From Bettongia penicillata ogilbyi (lineage: Eukaryota; Chordata; Mammalia; Diprotodontia; Potoroidae): a DNA stretch of 64,000 nt. The position numbers and the translations under genes are program-made. The stretch lies in the NCBI GenBank assembly GCA_023548195.1, contig JAJHZJ010000121.1, positions 5,428,180 to 5,492,179 of the forward strand, written 5' to 3'. Under the pieces are notes generated by a model. It ran no database searches. It saw only the letters and a program-made list of their open reading frames with translations, and was not told where the DNA came from. The number at the start of each line of letters is the position of its first letter. Position 1 is the first letter of the stretch. Of the stretch, positions 10,352 to 21,788 are shown piece after piece.

Positions 10352-11316
10352 CTAGGTGATTCTTGGTTTGAGTCCTAATTCCTTTGACTTCTGGAATATC
10401 CTATTCCATGTCCTTTGATGCCTTAATGTAGAAGCTGCTAGATCTTGAGTTATCCTGATTGTATTTCCACAATACTGGAATTGTTTCTTTCTAGATGCTT
10501 GCAATATTTTCTCCTTGACCTGGGAATTCTGGAATTTGGCCACAATGTTCCTAGGAGTTTCTCTTTTTGGATCTCTTTCAGGCGGTGATCAATGAATTCC
10601 TTCAATACTTATTTTGCCCTCTCATTCTAGGATATCAGGGCAGTTTTCCTTGATAATTTCATGAAAGATGATGTCTAGGCTCTTTTTTTGATCATGGCTT
10701 TCAGGTAGTCCCATAATTTTTAAATTGTATCTCCTGGATCTATTTTCCAGGTCAGTTGTTTTTCCAATGAGATATTTCACATTTTTTCATTCTTTTGGTT
10801 TTGTTTTGTGATTTCTTGGTTTCTCAGAAAATCATTAGCCTCCATCTGTTCCATTTTAATTTTGAGAGAACTATTATCTTCAGTGAGTTTTTGAACCTCT
10901 TTTTCCATTTGGCTAATTCTTCTTTTGAAAGCATTCTTCTCCTCATTGGATTTTTGAACCTCTTTTGCCAATTGAGTTAGCCTATTTTTCAAGATATTAT
11001 TTTCTTCAGCATTTTTTTGGGTCTCTTTTACCAAGGTATTGACCCGTTTTTCATGCTTTTCTTGCCTCTCTCTCATTTCTCTTTCCAGTTTTTCCTCCAC
11101 CTGTCTAACTTGCTTTTCAAAATCCTTTCTGAGCTCTTCCATGGCCTGAGCCCACTGGATATCTTTTCCAGGTTTTTGGGGTACAGAAGCCTTGACTTCT
11201 ATGTCTTTCCCTGATGGGAAGCATTGTTCCTCCTCATCAGAAATGAAAGGGGGAAACATCTGTTCACCAACAAAGTAGCCTTCTATGGTCTTATTTTTCT
11301 TCCCTTTTCTGGGCAT
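10352..11316 (-). pseudogene. L1 ORF1p-type protein, broken (copy B)
   Basis: The start codon is intact (ATG at 11316) and 179 codons are open to 10777, covering the basic N-terminus (MPRKGKKNKTIEGYF) and the coiled coil. A 10-base deletion near 10780 then shifts the frame, and in the restored phase an arginine codon is TGA at 10591-10589. The last open piece (10543-10352) holds the CGNTIRITQDLA motif and the same C-terminal end as copy A. This copy shows the original start and so fixes where translation began in copy A. Confidence 0.85.
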
Positions 11317-11351
11317 TTTTCCAGCCAGTTACTTGACTTCTAAGATTCCTC

Positions 11352-11369
11352 TCTTACTCATCATTTCTT
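11352..11369. repeat. Target-site duplication, right copy (copy B)
   Basis: TCTTACTCATCATTTCTT, matching 9126-9143. Confidence 0.88.
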
Positions 11370-11755
11370 ATAGCAGAGTAGTATTCTGTCATTATCACAT
11401 TTCACATTTTGTTCAGCCATTCTCTAACTGATGGGCATCCCATCAATTTCCAATTCTTTGCCAGTAGAAGAGAGCTGCTATAAATATGTTTGCACATATA
11501 AGTCCTTTTTCTTTTTTTATATCTCTTTTGGGATATAGACCACTAGGTATTGTGGGTCAAAAGGTATGCATGGTTTTTTAGCCCTTTGGCCACAGTTCTA
11601 AATTGCTATAGGGAATGGTTTAAATGGTTCACCACTCTACTGACAATGCATTAATGTCTCATTTTTCCCACATATTCTTCAATATTTGTCATTTTTCTTT
11701 TCTATTCTATTAGCCAATCAAATAGATTTGAGGTAGAACCTCAGAATTGTTATGA
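11369..11755 (-). repeat. L1 ORF2 C-terminal region, antisense, part 2
   Basis: Continues the L1 interrupted at 9126: 'gttcagccattctctaactg', 'gatgggcatcccatcaattt', 'gagctgctataaatatgttt', 'tattagccaatcaaatagat', 'gaggtagaacctcagaattg'. The copy is 5'-truncated and meets copy C at about 11755. Confidence 0.85.
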
Positions 11756-12493
11756 TGACCCCTTCCCCAATCTACCCTCTCTTCTATCACACCCCTCCCT
11801 TCCCTTATCCCCATCTTCTCTCTTTTTTTTAGGGCAAATTAGATTTCCGTACCACATTACCTGTATTTCTTATTTCCTAGTTACATGCAAAAACATTTCC
11901 CAATATTCATTCCTAAAACTTTGAGTTCTAATTTCTCCCCCTTCCTCCCTTTCCACCCATCCCCACTGAGAAGACCAGCAATTCAATATAGGCTTTATAT
12001 GTGTAGTTTTGCTAAAGACTTCCATAATAGTCATGTTGTGAAATACTACCAATATTTCCCTCCATCCTATCCTACCCCCTACATTTATTCTATTCTCTCT
12101 TTTAACCTTATCCCTCCCCAAATGTGTTTACTTCTAATTATCCCACTCCTCTCATTTGCCCTCCCTTCTATCATCTCCCCACACTCCACTTATCCCTTTC
12201 TCCCCTACTTTCCTGTAATGTAAGATAGATAGTCATACCAAATTAAGTGTGCATGTTTTTCCCTCCTTAGGTCAAATGTAATGAGAGTAAGCTTCATTTT
12301 TTCCCCTCTCACTTCCCCCTTTTCCCCTCCACTGAAATGCTTTTTCTTGCCTTTTTTATGAGACATAATTTGTCACATTCCATTTCTCCCTTTCTCCTCC
12401 CGATATATTCTTCTCCCACCCCTTAATTTTATTTATTTAAACATCATCCCTTCCTATTCAACTCACCCTGTGCTCTGTGTCTAATATACATAC

Positions 12494-12532
<39 letters not shown>

Positions 12533-13605
12533 CCCTCTAACTACCCAAATACTGAGAAAAGTTTCAAGAGTTCAAATATTATCTTTCCATGTAGGAATGT
12601 AATCAGTTTAGCCTTAGCAAGTTCTTTATGATCTCTCTTTCTTGTTTACCTTTTCATGCTTCTCTTGATTCTTGTGTTTGACAGTCAAATTTTCTCTTCA
12701 GCTCTGGTCTTTTCATCAAGAAGGCGCAAGAAATTCCTCTATTTCATTGAATGATCATTTTTTATCCCTGAAGTAGAATACTCACTTTTGCTAGATAGGT
12801 GATTCTTGGTTTTAGTCCTAGTTCCTTTGACTTCTGAAATATCATATTCTAAGCCCTTTGATCCCTTAATGTGGAAGCTGCTGGATCCTATGTTATCCTG
12901 ATAGTATTTCCACAATACTAGAATTGTTTCTTTCCGGTTGCTTGCAACATTTAATCCTTGACCTGGGAACTCTGGAATTTGGCTATAATATTCCTAGGAG
13001 TTTTTCTTATTGAATCTCTTTCAGTAGGTGATTGGTGAATTCTTTCAATACTTATTTTACCCTCTGGTTCCAGAATATCAGGGCAATTTTCCTTGATAAT
13101 TTCATGAAAGATGATGTCTAGCCTCTTTTTTTTTTGATCATGGCTTCCAGATAGTCCCATAATTTTTAAATTGTCTCTCTTGCGTCTATTTTCAGGTCAG
13201 TTGTTTTTCCAATGAGATTTTCTTCGATGAGCTTTTGAACCTCCTTTTCCATTTGGCTCCTTCTGCTCTTTAAAGCATTGTTCTTGTGTTTGGCTTTTTG
13301 GGCTTCCTTTGCCATTTGGGTTCATCTATTTTTAAAGGTGTTAATTTCTCAGCATTTTTTGGGTCTCCTTTAGCAAACTGTTGACTTGCTTTCCATGTTT
13401 TTCTTGCATCCCTCTCATTTCTCTTCCAAATTTTTCTTCAACCTCTCATGCTTGATTTTCAAAATCCTTTTTTAGTTCTTCCATGGCCTGGACCATTGCA
13501 TATATATTGTGGAGGTTTTGGATGCAGAAGCCTTGACTTTTGGGTCTTCCTCTGATGGTATGCATTGTTCCTCCTTATCCAAAAAGATGGAAGAAAATAC
13601 CTTGA
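11756..13605 (-). mobile_element. Older half-L1 (HAL1-like), copy C, both ends missing
   Basis: Contains the 3'UTR (11756-12780, with a TG run at 12497-12529) and ORF1 remnants (about 12800-13600), but lacks the last ~150 bp of the 3' end and the whole 5'UTR. It is more diverged than A and B. Missing blocks around 13185-13225 show internal deletions. The 3' edge abuts the L1 tail directly. Confidence 0.8.
12820..13600 (-). pseudogene. L1 ORF1p-type remnant (copy C)
   Basis: The open piece 13160-12951 keeps GLSGSHDQKK, FHEIIKENCPDI and KTPRNIIAKFQ, the RRM-to-C-terminal section of ORF1p. The rest is broken by stops and small deletions. Confidence 0.75.
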
Positions 13606-13825
13606 TAATGCTTGTCACTCCTTCAAGCTCTTAGAGAATAGTTCCTTTATACATTTCCTTCTACTGTCATCAGTGCCCCCCCTTTCTGTGTAATAGTTTC
13701 TCTTTTTCCCCTCAGTCCACTCCACTTATGAATAGATGATGTCAGGGATTGCTTACTTTAAGGAATTTAAATTTTGGATTGGACCCATGATTTCACAGCT
13801 ACAATTAACTCTGTATGAGATTTCC
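13606..13825. other. Unique DNA
   Basis: Nothing recognised beyond the edge of copy C. Confidence 0.4.
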
Positions 13826-13829
13826 TCTA

Positions 13830-13990
13830 TCATCCTCTACAATTTATAATCTTAGAAGATTGCTTGGGATTGAGAGGTGAAATGACTTGTTTACGGTGAC
13901 AGAACACATATTTGTCAGAGGAAAGACGTTGAACCCAGGTTTTTCTGAAAATTTTATTCACCGGGATGCTCTTCATGGTACTAGTGGGAT
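13830..13990 (-). repeat. Degraded MIR/CORE-SINE, antisense
   Basis: 'gaggtgaaatgacttgtttacggtgacagaac' and 'gttgaacccaggtttttct' are the antisense versions of the 'ggtcactta' and box B pieces. (Positions 13875-13950.). Confidence 0.6.
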
Positions 13991-14390
13991 GGTGTTGTTG
14001 AAAGGGGCATGTAATAGTGTAACAAAATTACATAATTTCTAGAGAGTTATGCAAAAAAAACCAGAGTACAGAGTTCATGTGTAGATCTCGTCTGAAGATT
14101 TCTTCCATTCTGCCTCCTAAAGTTTGGATCTTCTCTCCACAAGATGCAGACATTTTTGTTCAGGAACAAGGCTATTCTTTTCTAATCTGTACTTAGATAA
14201 ATGATAACTTCCCTCCACCTGGAAATAATTCATATGGCATCGTCAATTTATAGCTAGAAGAGTCTTCAGAGTCAAGGCGCACACCCCTCCCATTTGATAT
14301 AGGAGAAATTTGTAATTATTAAATTGTAATTATTTCTTTTTTATCCAGGAACCCTAAGGGTCTTTCTCTCCTAGTATGATTTTTTTTTTT
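13991..14390. other. Unique DNA
   Basis: No feature recognised. Confidence 0.4.
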
Positions 14391-14394
14391 TCAT

Positions 14395-14705
14395 TAAAGG
14401 GGCCATCCCTTGAGTAACTACTTAAAGAAGACTATTCACTGAATGGGTGTATCTCACTTAAAGTGAGAATGTGATAAGACCTTAGCCTGAAAGGGCCAGG
14501 GTCTCACATTGCATCCTGGGCCATCTCCAGTTAATCTGATGAATATCAGGCCACTGGACCCAGATGGCTGAGGAGAAAAGAGTGAAGTTAGTGACCTTGC
14601 CCAACCCTCCATCACTCAAATAAAATTCAACTGCAAGTCATGTCATCAACTTGATGTCAAAGTCCTCTTTGAGAACAAAGGATAAACCCAACAAAGACAA
14701 GGAAA
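14395..14705 (+). mobile_element. Marsupial SINE with GAACGAAGGAC-type tail, sense
   Basis: Shares its body with 54795-55003 and, reversed, with 26820-27000 and 59033-59185: 'gcatcctgggccatctccag', 'ggccactggacccagatggc', 'tcaactgcaagtcatgtcat', ending 'gagaacaaaggataaaccca' with an ACA-rich tail. The microsatellite-like tail rather than poly-A suggests an RTE-type partner, which is inference. The tRNA head is absent in this copy. Confidence 0.75.
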
Positions 14706-15600
14706 AAAGCAGACTGTTGACAGAATTGACTGATCAGTGATGCCAAAAATGTAGATCCCATAGTTCCATCATGGGTTTCAAAATTTCACAATCATCATTT
14801 GCAACTTACTGATTTTGGAGGTTTATTCAAATGAAAATTTGAAATTGTAAAAAATGGAAGTATAATGAATCATGTTAAAAAATGAGTGAAAACAAAGAGC
14901 TTCCTTCAGGATTAGTTATCATTCCATTTTGACCAATAGACTTTTACCTTTGGAACAAGCTCACCTAGAGAAACATCATGTTAAAAGACACTGGGATGCA
15001 GCTGACTCATTCATTTAACTTGCTTTTAGAGTTGCTTCTTCCTTTTTGTCTGCTTTTGAGGGGAAAACACACCTGGCAAATGTCTAAGTGTACATTATGT
15101 TGTGTTTGGGGAAAATGCCAACTTTATGTAATGTCAAAGGAACAACTGCATTATGCTGGATTTTTGTACAAATTAGGGATAATTCAAGGAAAGTAGAAGT
15201 AGGTGAGGGAATCTGCAGGTCATCTCCACATGAAGTACTTAGTACTCAGGCTCTTGTGCATCTGTTTTGTGGCTTAAGTTGTTATTGTGTCACAAGCTGA
15301 CTGTGTTCTTATTGTAAACAACTAAAGTGGGAGATTTCACTCGGGACCAAATTTGAAAGAGAGTACATTTATGCAAAAAAGGAAGCTTGCTGGGCATGAT
15401 ATTTTTCTGCCCTCAGAGGAAGTGCTGTTTATGTCCAGGGAGAAATCAGTGTTCCTCTTGGTTTTTCATACAGAATGTCAATCTGATTTGGTCATTAAGA
15501 ATAAAAAAGGTTCATATGAGTCTATGTCTGAACCTATTCATGTGTAACTTTATCAAAGTCCAAAAGTGAAATGACATCTCTCTATCTTGCCAATATGAGA
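14706..15600. other. Unique DNA
   Basis: Several 60-72 codon frames occur on the plus strand but none shows domain features. No repeat recognised. Confidence 0.45.
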
Positions 15601-15603
15601 GAG

Positions 15604-15850
15604 GGCAAGAGGCAGCTGGGTCACACAGAGGATAGAATGCTGGGCCTGGAATCAGGAATTTACCAGTAGTGGGACTCTGGGCAAGTTATTTAACCTGCTT
15701 GCCTCAGTTTCCCCAACTGTAAAGTGGTGAGAATAATAGCACTTACGTCCAAGGGTTGTTGTAAGGATTAAATGAGATCACCCTTGTAAAGCACATGGGA
15801 GTTTTGGCATATCTGACCTGGAGCAGGTGCTTAATAAATGTTGGCTTTCT
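15604..15850 (+). mobile_element. CORE-SINE (MAR1/THER1-like), nearly complete, sense
   Basis: Head 'gaggcagctgggtcacacag' near 15610, 'actctgggcaagttatttaa', 'cctcagtttccccaactgta', 'gaataatagcacttacgtcc', then an L2-like end 'gtgcttaataaatgttggct' (15828-15847). The L2-like terminus fits mobilisation by L2. Box B is damaged. Confidence 0.85.
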
Positions 15851-16985
15851 TCCAAAGAAGGCAAAGAGTATTACAGGTAGATGATATGGGAATAAATTTA
15901 CCTTTATGAAAGGATCTCTATGTGAAGAACATAACTATCCGAGCCTGAAGCTGTTGGTTGGAATTGGAAGGAACTGAGTCAAGAGGATAATGTGGTTCAT
16001 CTAGCCCATGAAGACTTTGTCATGGCAAACATGAGACCTGTATAACTTTGCCAAAATAAAGTGAAGTTGGGGGGAAGGCTTTTGAAGTATCATTCTCATC
16101 TAATTATTAATCTCATGCAGAGATTAATACTCTACTCTGAAATATCTACTCCAGAACCCATCTCAAGCTCTTTGACTTTGGCATTCTGGATAAACCTTGG
16201 CTCCTGCCTCAGGCCAGCCTCTTGTTTAAGTTTGCTGAGATCCTAATCCCTTCCCACATGTTTTCCAGGACCCTCAGTAATTGCTTGAATTATAGTCATT
16301 CACTATTTAAATTTGTATGAGGACTATCTGCTTGAGTTCTAGGAATTTTAAAATGAGACTAGATCAGTTCTTCTCAACCTTTACAATAAATTTGTTGGCA
16401 AAGCTCTCCAAATGACTGATTATGTCATAACTCTTTCTATACTAGAAAAAGGAGAAAATCCATACAAAAGATTTCTTGATCCACAAGAATATATAAAAGA
16501 ATCTTTGTGCAGTTCACAAAAGCCTCAGAAGGACTAGGGACAAAAGAAACTCCTGTGTTCTTCCAAGGCTTCATACAAATTGGGATGGTAGTGCGATGGT
16601 TGTCTAAATTTTCCCTTTTGTATAAGAAAAGTTCCAATTCTAATGTGTATTAGGGATGTTCTTTATCTTTTGAATGCTTCTAGGGTGTTGGTTGTTTGGA
16701 AGCAATTATTGTAACCACTGTTACTACTTTGGGATTTATGAGCATTGCAATTGGTAAGGAGGTGAAGGAGGGAGAAAAGGAAGGAAGGAAGAGGATAATC
16801 TGGCCCATCATCTGGCTACTTTTGGCCCCAGCTTCACAGACAGAGGAATTGACTCTTTATGGCCCTGGCCAGACTTTGGAAAAACTCTCACTGGCACAGG
16901 AGGTCAGAAGCTCACATAAAGAACAAATATTCTCAAGCTTATTCATTCCCGGCTCCAGTTAACTCATAACTCTCTGATGACAATC
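15851..16985. other. Unique DNA
   Basis: Over 1 kb without a recognised repeat. The open frame 16696-16962 ends in ordinary sequence and lacks coding support. Confidence 0.4.
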
Positions 16986-16988
16986 TCA

Positions 16989-17012
16989 AGTCCTCTCCCT
17001 CTCCCTCTCCCA

Positions 17013-17068
<56 letters not shown>

Positions 17069-17136
17069 CTATAATATATACACACATTACATATATATGT
17101 ATATATGTATACGTATGTATGTATACACATATAAAG
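16989..17136. repeat. (CTCCCT)n-(CT)n-(TA)n-(TATG)n compound microsatellite
   Basis: Polypyrimidine run to about 17051, then alternating TA and TATG/TACA units. A mirror-like CT tract next to alternating purine-pyrimidine DNA can adopt non-B structures. It gives the serine/leucine- and arginine/glutamate-rich frames on either strand. Confidence 0.92.
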
Positions 17137-18520
17137 TTGGATCAGTAATCAGGCTAACATTCATTCAGAGCCTTTTGTAGGTAGTGTGCCTTATACCTAT
17201 ACAATGGAACATTAGGAAATTTGTCCAGGGGTAGAATATATCTTAGCACATTATCCTAATATCTAGTCTGTAGAGATCCACATAAAGTACCTACAATATC
17301 AACCAGAACCTCTATGTGGAGCCAAAGCCAGAATTTCTTCCCAAGTGCCAGAACTATTAGTATCTACTATGGTCAAATGAAACCATTGCTTTTCATAGAC
17401 CATTACCATCTTGAAACCAGCCTAGTTCTAGGGAACTCCAATCCTAACTGGAAACATCAAAAACGATATCCTGTGCAAAAGATGGAAACATTCTGTGGAG
17501 TCTTGGTGCTCTTTGCTAAACTAAGAAGAGTGGATCATCACTCTCTTCCATTCCTTTAAAGTCCTGAACGCTATCATTATCTGGCTCCTGTACCCATTAT
17601 TGTTAACCCGTCATCTGGTGGACTGACTGTCAGGGTTTGTGATATTGAACCAATGAGGGAATTGGTGATAGGTACCATTTAGTCCGGAAATGAAAAAATA
17701 TTAAATGGCATATGCCTTTCTAGACCCAGCAGAGCTCACAGAAAGCTTCTGTTTATCACAGTAGGGATGAGATTTAGCTGAGAGAAAGCTCCCATGTTCT
17801 TTCCCTTTTTCTTTTCTATTTCAGTACTTCGCTCAAATATTACTGTGTTGCATATATCTTACAAGAGTTCATGCTCATATCAGGTATGCTGAGTTTCAAC
17901 AGGCATCTAAGCTATGGTACAATCCTTATGTGTTACTGTTTCTGTTCTGCATAGGTTTGGGAGAGATGCAGCTCACAAAAAGAAAAGAGTAGTCCCTGGA
18001 TTATCTGCATCTGTGTCTTACGCCTCTGCTAAATTTGAATCTCAATGATAGTTGGGACCAAGTCTTTTAAAAACTATCTCTTCTAGTGCTTATAATAATA
18101 CTTTGCATATAGTGGATGCTAAAAGAAAGTTTGTTGAAAAAAGTGAATGCTGAAAGGGCTGCCATACTGCTTAAACATAATTGTATCTACAGATATTTTT
18201 AAATCTTTGTAATACTTTCTTTTATCTTGTCTTTTTATTTAATCCTTTCACTAATGTAGATTGCAACCTCTTTACAATTGAGTACCAGGTCTTTAGCTGT
18301 TGCTGTAGCCAGAAATGTCATTACTCTTCAACTAACCTTAGAGTTAGCATATTATTTTGGCTGATCTTTGGATTACAGCTATACAGTCTGTCTGTTACAA
18401 GGTTCATAGTTAAACACTTCGCAGTTTATTAGGGTCTGCTAGAGTGCATGTTCTATTATTGTAGCCTTCAAGAGCCCACAGCTATCTTCACACCCCTGTG
18501 AGCCATTGGAGTAGAATTTT
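17137..18520. other. Unique DNA
   Basis: About 1.4 kb with no repeat family recognised and no coding evidence. The frame 17314-17559 is isolated. Confidence 0.4.
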
Positions 18521-18524
18521 GGGA

Positions 18525-18600
18525 TATGTATGTATCTGTCTGTCTATCTATGTGCATATACATACACACATACATATACTAAATGTAGACACACATAGAG
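18525..18600. repeat. (TATG/CTAT/CATA)n microsatellite
   Basis: Interrupted tetranucleotide repeats. Confidence 0.85.
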
Positions 18601-19217
18601 GGAGAGAACCTGAGCCTCCTGTTCTTCTGAGTGCCCCCAAAGCAAGGAAATTTAACCATGTGGAGCACAATGCCCATGACCTTGGTAAGGAAGAGTATTT
18701 CAAACCTAAACTACTTTCTTCCAGGTTTTTTTTTCATAGAGAAAAACTATTCTTATAATTTATTATCCTTGTGTTAGGATTCTAACTTGCGAGAAGCTAG
18801 GAGGCCTGGATTGAATAATGATTTTGAGATTATTTCAATGTAGCACCACAGAAAAGCATGAAATTTGTCTGTGGGTCACATCCTATTAAAAATGGTAGCC
18901 CCTCACCAATATGTTTAGTTTTTATAAATAAATTTTGTTGATTATATTTTGTTTTCATATTATCTATATTTTTCTCTGTATCTCTGTCCTTTATACTCCT
19001 TGAAAGGCGTTTTTGAAAGGAAAAATGTAAAAAAAAATCAGTACAATCAATACATTAAAAAAAAAATCTGACATTAAGATATAAGATAGACAATGTTCCA
19101 AACCTGTGAACACTGCAAAGGCATAGAGATGTCTTTTTATATCTTTTCTTTAAGACTCAGTCTGTTCTTAAAAATTTCCTGACATTCATTTTTATTTGTT
19201 TTGTGATATTGAACATG

Positions 19218-19285
19218 TATACATATGGAATACACACACACATATATACATATACATACACACATTTATATACACACACATATAT
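19218..19285. repeat. (CATA/CACA)n microsatellite
   Basis: Alternating purine-pyrimidine tract. It explains the overlapping plus-strand frames at 19203-19463. Confidence 0.85.
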
Positions 19286-20135
19286 TTTGCAGGAGACTAG
19301 AAGACAGTTCATTAGTACAAAGCAGAAGACACTCAAACCATATGGCAAAAAATGTGATAAGAAAATATGTCTTATCAATGCATGGTGTTCACTTGAATCA
19401 ATTACCACTTCATCAGCCGGGGAGGGCGTACACATAAGGAACATGTGCTGCCAGGGAACCTGAGTGAAGAGGAAAATGTCAGGAACACATGTGGCCAAGT
19501 AGCTAGAAGATACTCACCTGTGGAAAACGTGTGACCCATGTGAATGCAAAACCAGGCTAACATATTTGATGATGCAGAACTGCAGTGTCCTCTGTTTATA
19601 TTATTATCCTGCTTTTTGTTGGATTCTCACCCCTGCCTTAGCAACATATCTCTACTTTTCAGAGCATCAGTTTTCCTAGACCTCTCTGGTGACCTCCTGA
19701 TTCCCACGTTTTTCTCTGCTACCATAAGCCAAACTTCAGCTGTTTAGCATTTCTGCCCCTTAATTTGCTGCCCTCTGCTACTACTTACTGTACCATAGTA
19801 ATTACAAAGCCTCTCCCTGACAAAGGAGGAGACTGATGTCATTTTAACCCAAACAACAACACACCCAGACAAGTAACCTGTAAAAGCTAGCAGAGTTCCT
19901 GAGGATGATAGTCTATTGCTTTAATGATATTTTTCTTGGTACCAAGGTCCTTGGTTCTATATGACTGTCTGACTTTGAGAAAGGGAATGTGATGGGGGCA
20001 AGGCCTATAATTTCATCAGTGTGACTTCAGATTTGGAGTAAGAAATTTCTTTTAACTCTTGCTAATTTCCTAAGTTTACATAAAGACATATCCCTAAAAC
20101 CCATTGCAGGGACCCCATTTCCCCAAACTCCATAG
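19286..20135. other. Unique DNA
   Basis: No repeat or exon recognised. Confidence 0.4.
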
Positions 20136-20139
20136 GTTA

Positions 20140-20319
20140 GAGTCCTTTACCTTTTATGTGTCATGGACCTCTTTGGCATTCTGGTAAAACATATGGGCTC
20201 CTCAGAATAATGTTTTAAATGCATAAAATAAAATACATAATATTACAACTATATTAAAATGCAGTTATCAAAATACGTTTTAAAAAATGACAGACCACAG
20301 ATCCCAAGTTAAGAACTCC
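20140..20319. mobile_element. hAT-like non-autonomous DNA transposon (MITE)
   Basis: About 180 bp with diverged inverted ends: GAGTCCTTTACCTTTT... at the left and ...AAGTTAAGAACTCC at the right, which pair as reverse complements with a few mismatches. The interior 'tctttggcattctggtaaaa' and 'aataatgttttaaatgcata' matches a mammalian hAT-type MITE I remember. No coding capacity. Confidence 0.65.
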
Positions 20320-20700
20320 GGAAATAGGGCAGAAATTATTTTTGCTCTTTCTTTATATATCCAATGGTTACCAAAGTGCCTGGAACAGAGTAAGTGTTTA
20401 AAACATGCTTTCTGATGCTTTCTTGACTGATCTCCCTACATTTTCTATTCATTGTTTGTTAGGGAGTAAAGTATGCTTTTAGTCCACCAGTCCTCCCTTT
20501 TGCATTTTGAATCCTAAATGTTGCCAATGATTTCATCATGTTTCTCAGATGGATTCTTTATTGTCTGACCCTCACTGCCCACATATACAGACCTCTATAT
20601 CTCATCCCTATATTTTTACAACAGATAGCTTCTGGATCCCTTCGCTCTTGCCTATTCTTTCAATGTCCAAGCAGTCCATCACGACTATATCAGTGTTTAT
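20320..20700. other. Unique DNA
   Basis: A short 'agtgcctggaacagagtaag' piece (20376-20395) resembles a SINE or L2 3' end; otherwise nothing. Confidence 0.35.
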
Positions 20701-20704
20701 TTTG

Positions 20705-20835
20705 CCACCCCATGATGGTGTAACAGAAACATTGGATTTAGAGTTACTTTTAGCACTCAGAGTGTCATTTCCTGCATCTATAAAATGGGGATAATATTTA
20801 CACTACCTACTTTGCATGGTTTTTTGAAAGGTCTT
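20705..20835 (+). repeat. SINE fragment, sense
   Basis: 'acattggatttagagttact', 'tttcctgcatctataaaatg' and 'ggggataatatttacactac' follow the MIR/CORE-SINE order, with the middle shortened. Confidence 0.6.
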
Positions 20836-21164
20836 TCTCTGGCATTAAAGCTCTCCACTGTTTTTCACCTATTTTCCCAGACATTTCAAATTCCTTCCTC
20901 TCAAGTACTGTGAGGTCCAGTCAAATTAACCAAAAGCTATTTCATGAATTTGATTTCTCTGTATCTTTGCACAGACTGTGCCTCATTCTGCCATCCCACA
21001 TCTATCTTTTAAAACCCTTAGCTTACCTTTAATCAATGCAATAATCCATCACAATTCCAAAGGACTCATGATAAAAAATGTCATTTACCCCCAGAGAGAG
21101 AGAACCTACGAACTTTGAGTATAAATTGAAGCATATTTTCTTTTGCTTTCTTTTTTTCTTTTTC
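20836..21164. other. Unique DNA
   Basis: Nothing recognised. Confidence 0.35.
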
Positions 21165-21562
21165 CTTTTAAAATTTATTATTTATTTTAACATTCATTTT
21201 CTTTTAAATTTTGAGTTCCAAATTCTCTCCCCTTCATGACCCACTGAGAAGGAAAGCAATATAGCAATTATACATGTGATATCATGCAAAACATTTCTAT
21301 ATTAGTCATATTGCAAAAAATGAAGAAAGTGAGAAAACTACATCCGCACTTAATTCATCAGCTCTATCTCTAGAGGTGGACAACGTTTTTTTGCAGTTGT
21401 CTTGGACCATTATATTGACCAGTTTTCATGGTTGATCATCTCTAAAACACTCTTGCTACTATGGACAATGATCTTCCAAATCTTTTCACTTCACTTTATA
21501 TCAATTCATATAGGTCTTGCCATGTTTTTTTTTTTCCTGAAACTATCCCATTGTTATTTCTT

Positions 21563-21788
21563 TTCTTTTCTGTCAGAAATGTAATTTATTACAGAGGTCA
21601 GAATGATCACCAGAGACAGTCACTGTGAGAGGGAAGGGAAAGGGTGAAGATTAGGGCTCCAACACTGTTTGGAGGGGAGGGATTCAAGGCTGGGGGAAAT
21701 CAGGGAGGGGGTGCCCACATGCCCCAACCCTATCTAATGCCTCTGGATAGAGGGGTCACCCTGGCTGTCAAGCCTCGCTCCCCATGGC
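21563..21788 (-). pseudogene. 5'-truncated retrocopy of an mRNA 3' end (source gene unknown)
   Basis: Interrupts the L1 exactly at its 'catttcttatag' segment. On the minus strand the insert is GC-rich, unlike L1, and ends with AATAAA (21590-21585) followed about 16 bases later by an A-rich stretch (AAAAGAAAAG). That is the layout of a polyadenylated mRNA. ATTTCTT flanks it on both sides (21556-21562 and 21789-21795), a short possible target duplication. Stops occur in every frame that I read, fitting a 3'UTR. It could instead be a rare SINE. Confidence 0.6.

Larger units (their letters stand above)
9143..11352 (-). mobile_element. 5'-truncated half-L1 (HAL1-like), copy B
   Basis: About 2.1 kb of element plus the 3' extension, inserted into an L1 tail (8650-9126 and 11369-11755). 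It carries the same 3'UTR and ORF1 as copy A but stops at about 11350, some 20-30 bases upstream of the ORF1 start, so nearly the whole 5'UTR is missing. It has fewer differences from the inferred master than copy C. Confidence 0.88.

Noticed and set aside
19203..19463. Paired plus and minus frames around a CA/TA tract
   Set aside because: Open through the microsatellite on both strands; no coding evidence in the flanking part.
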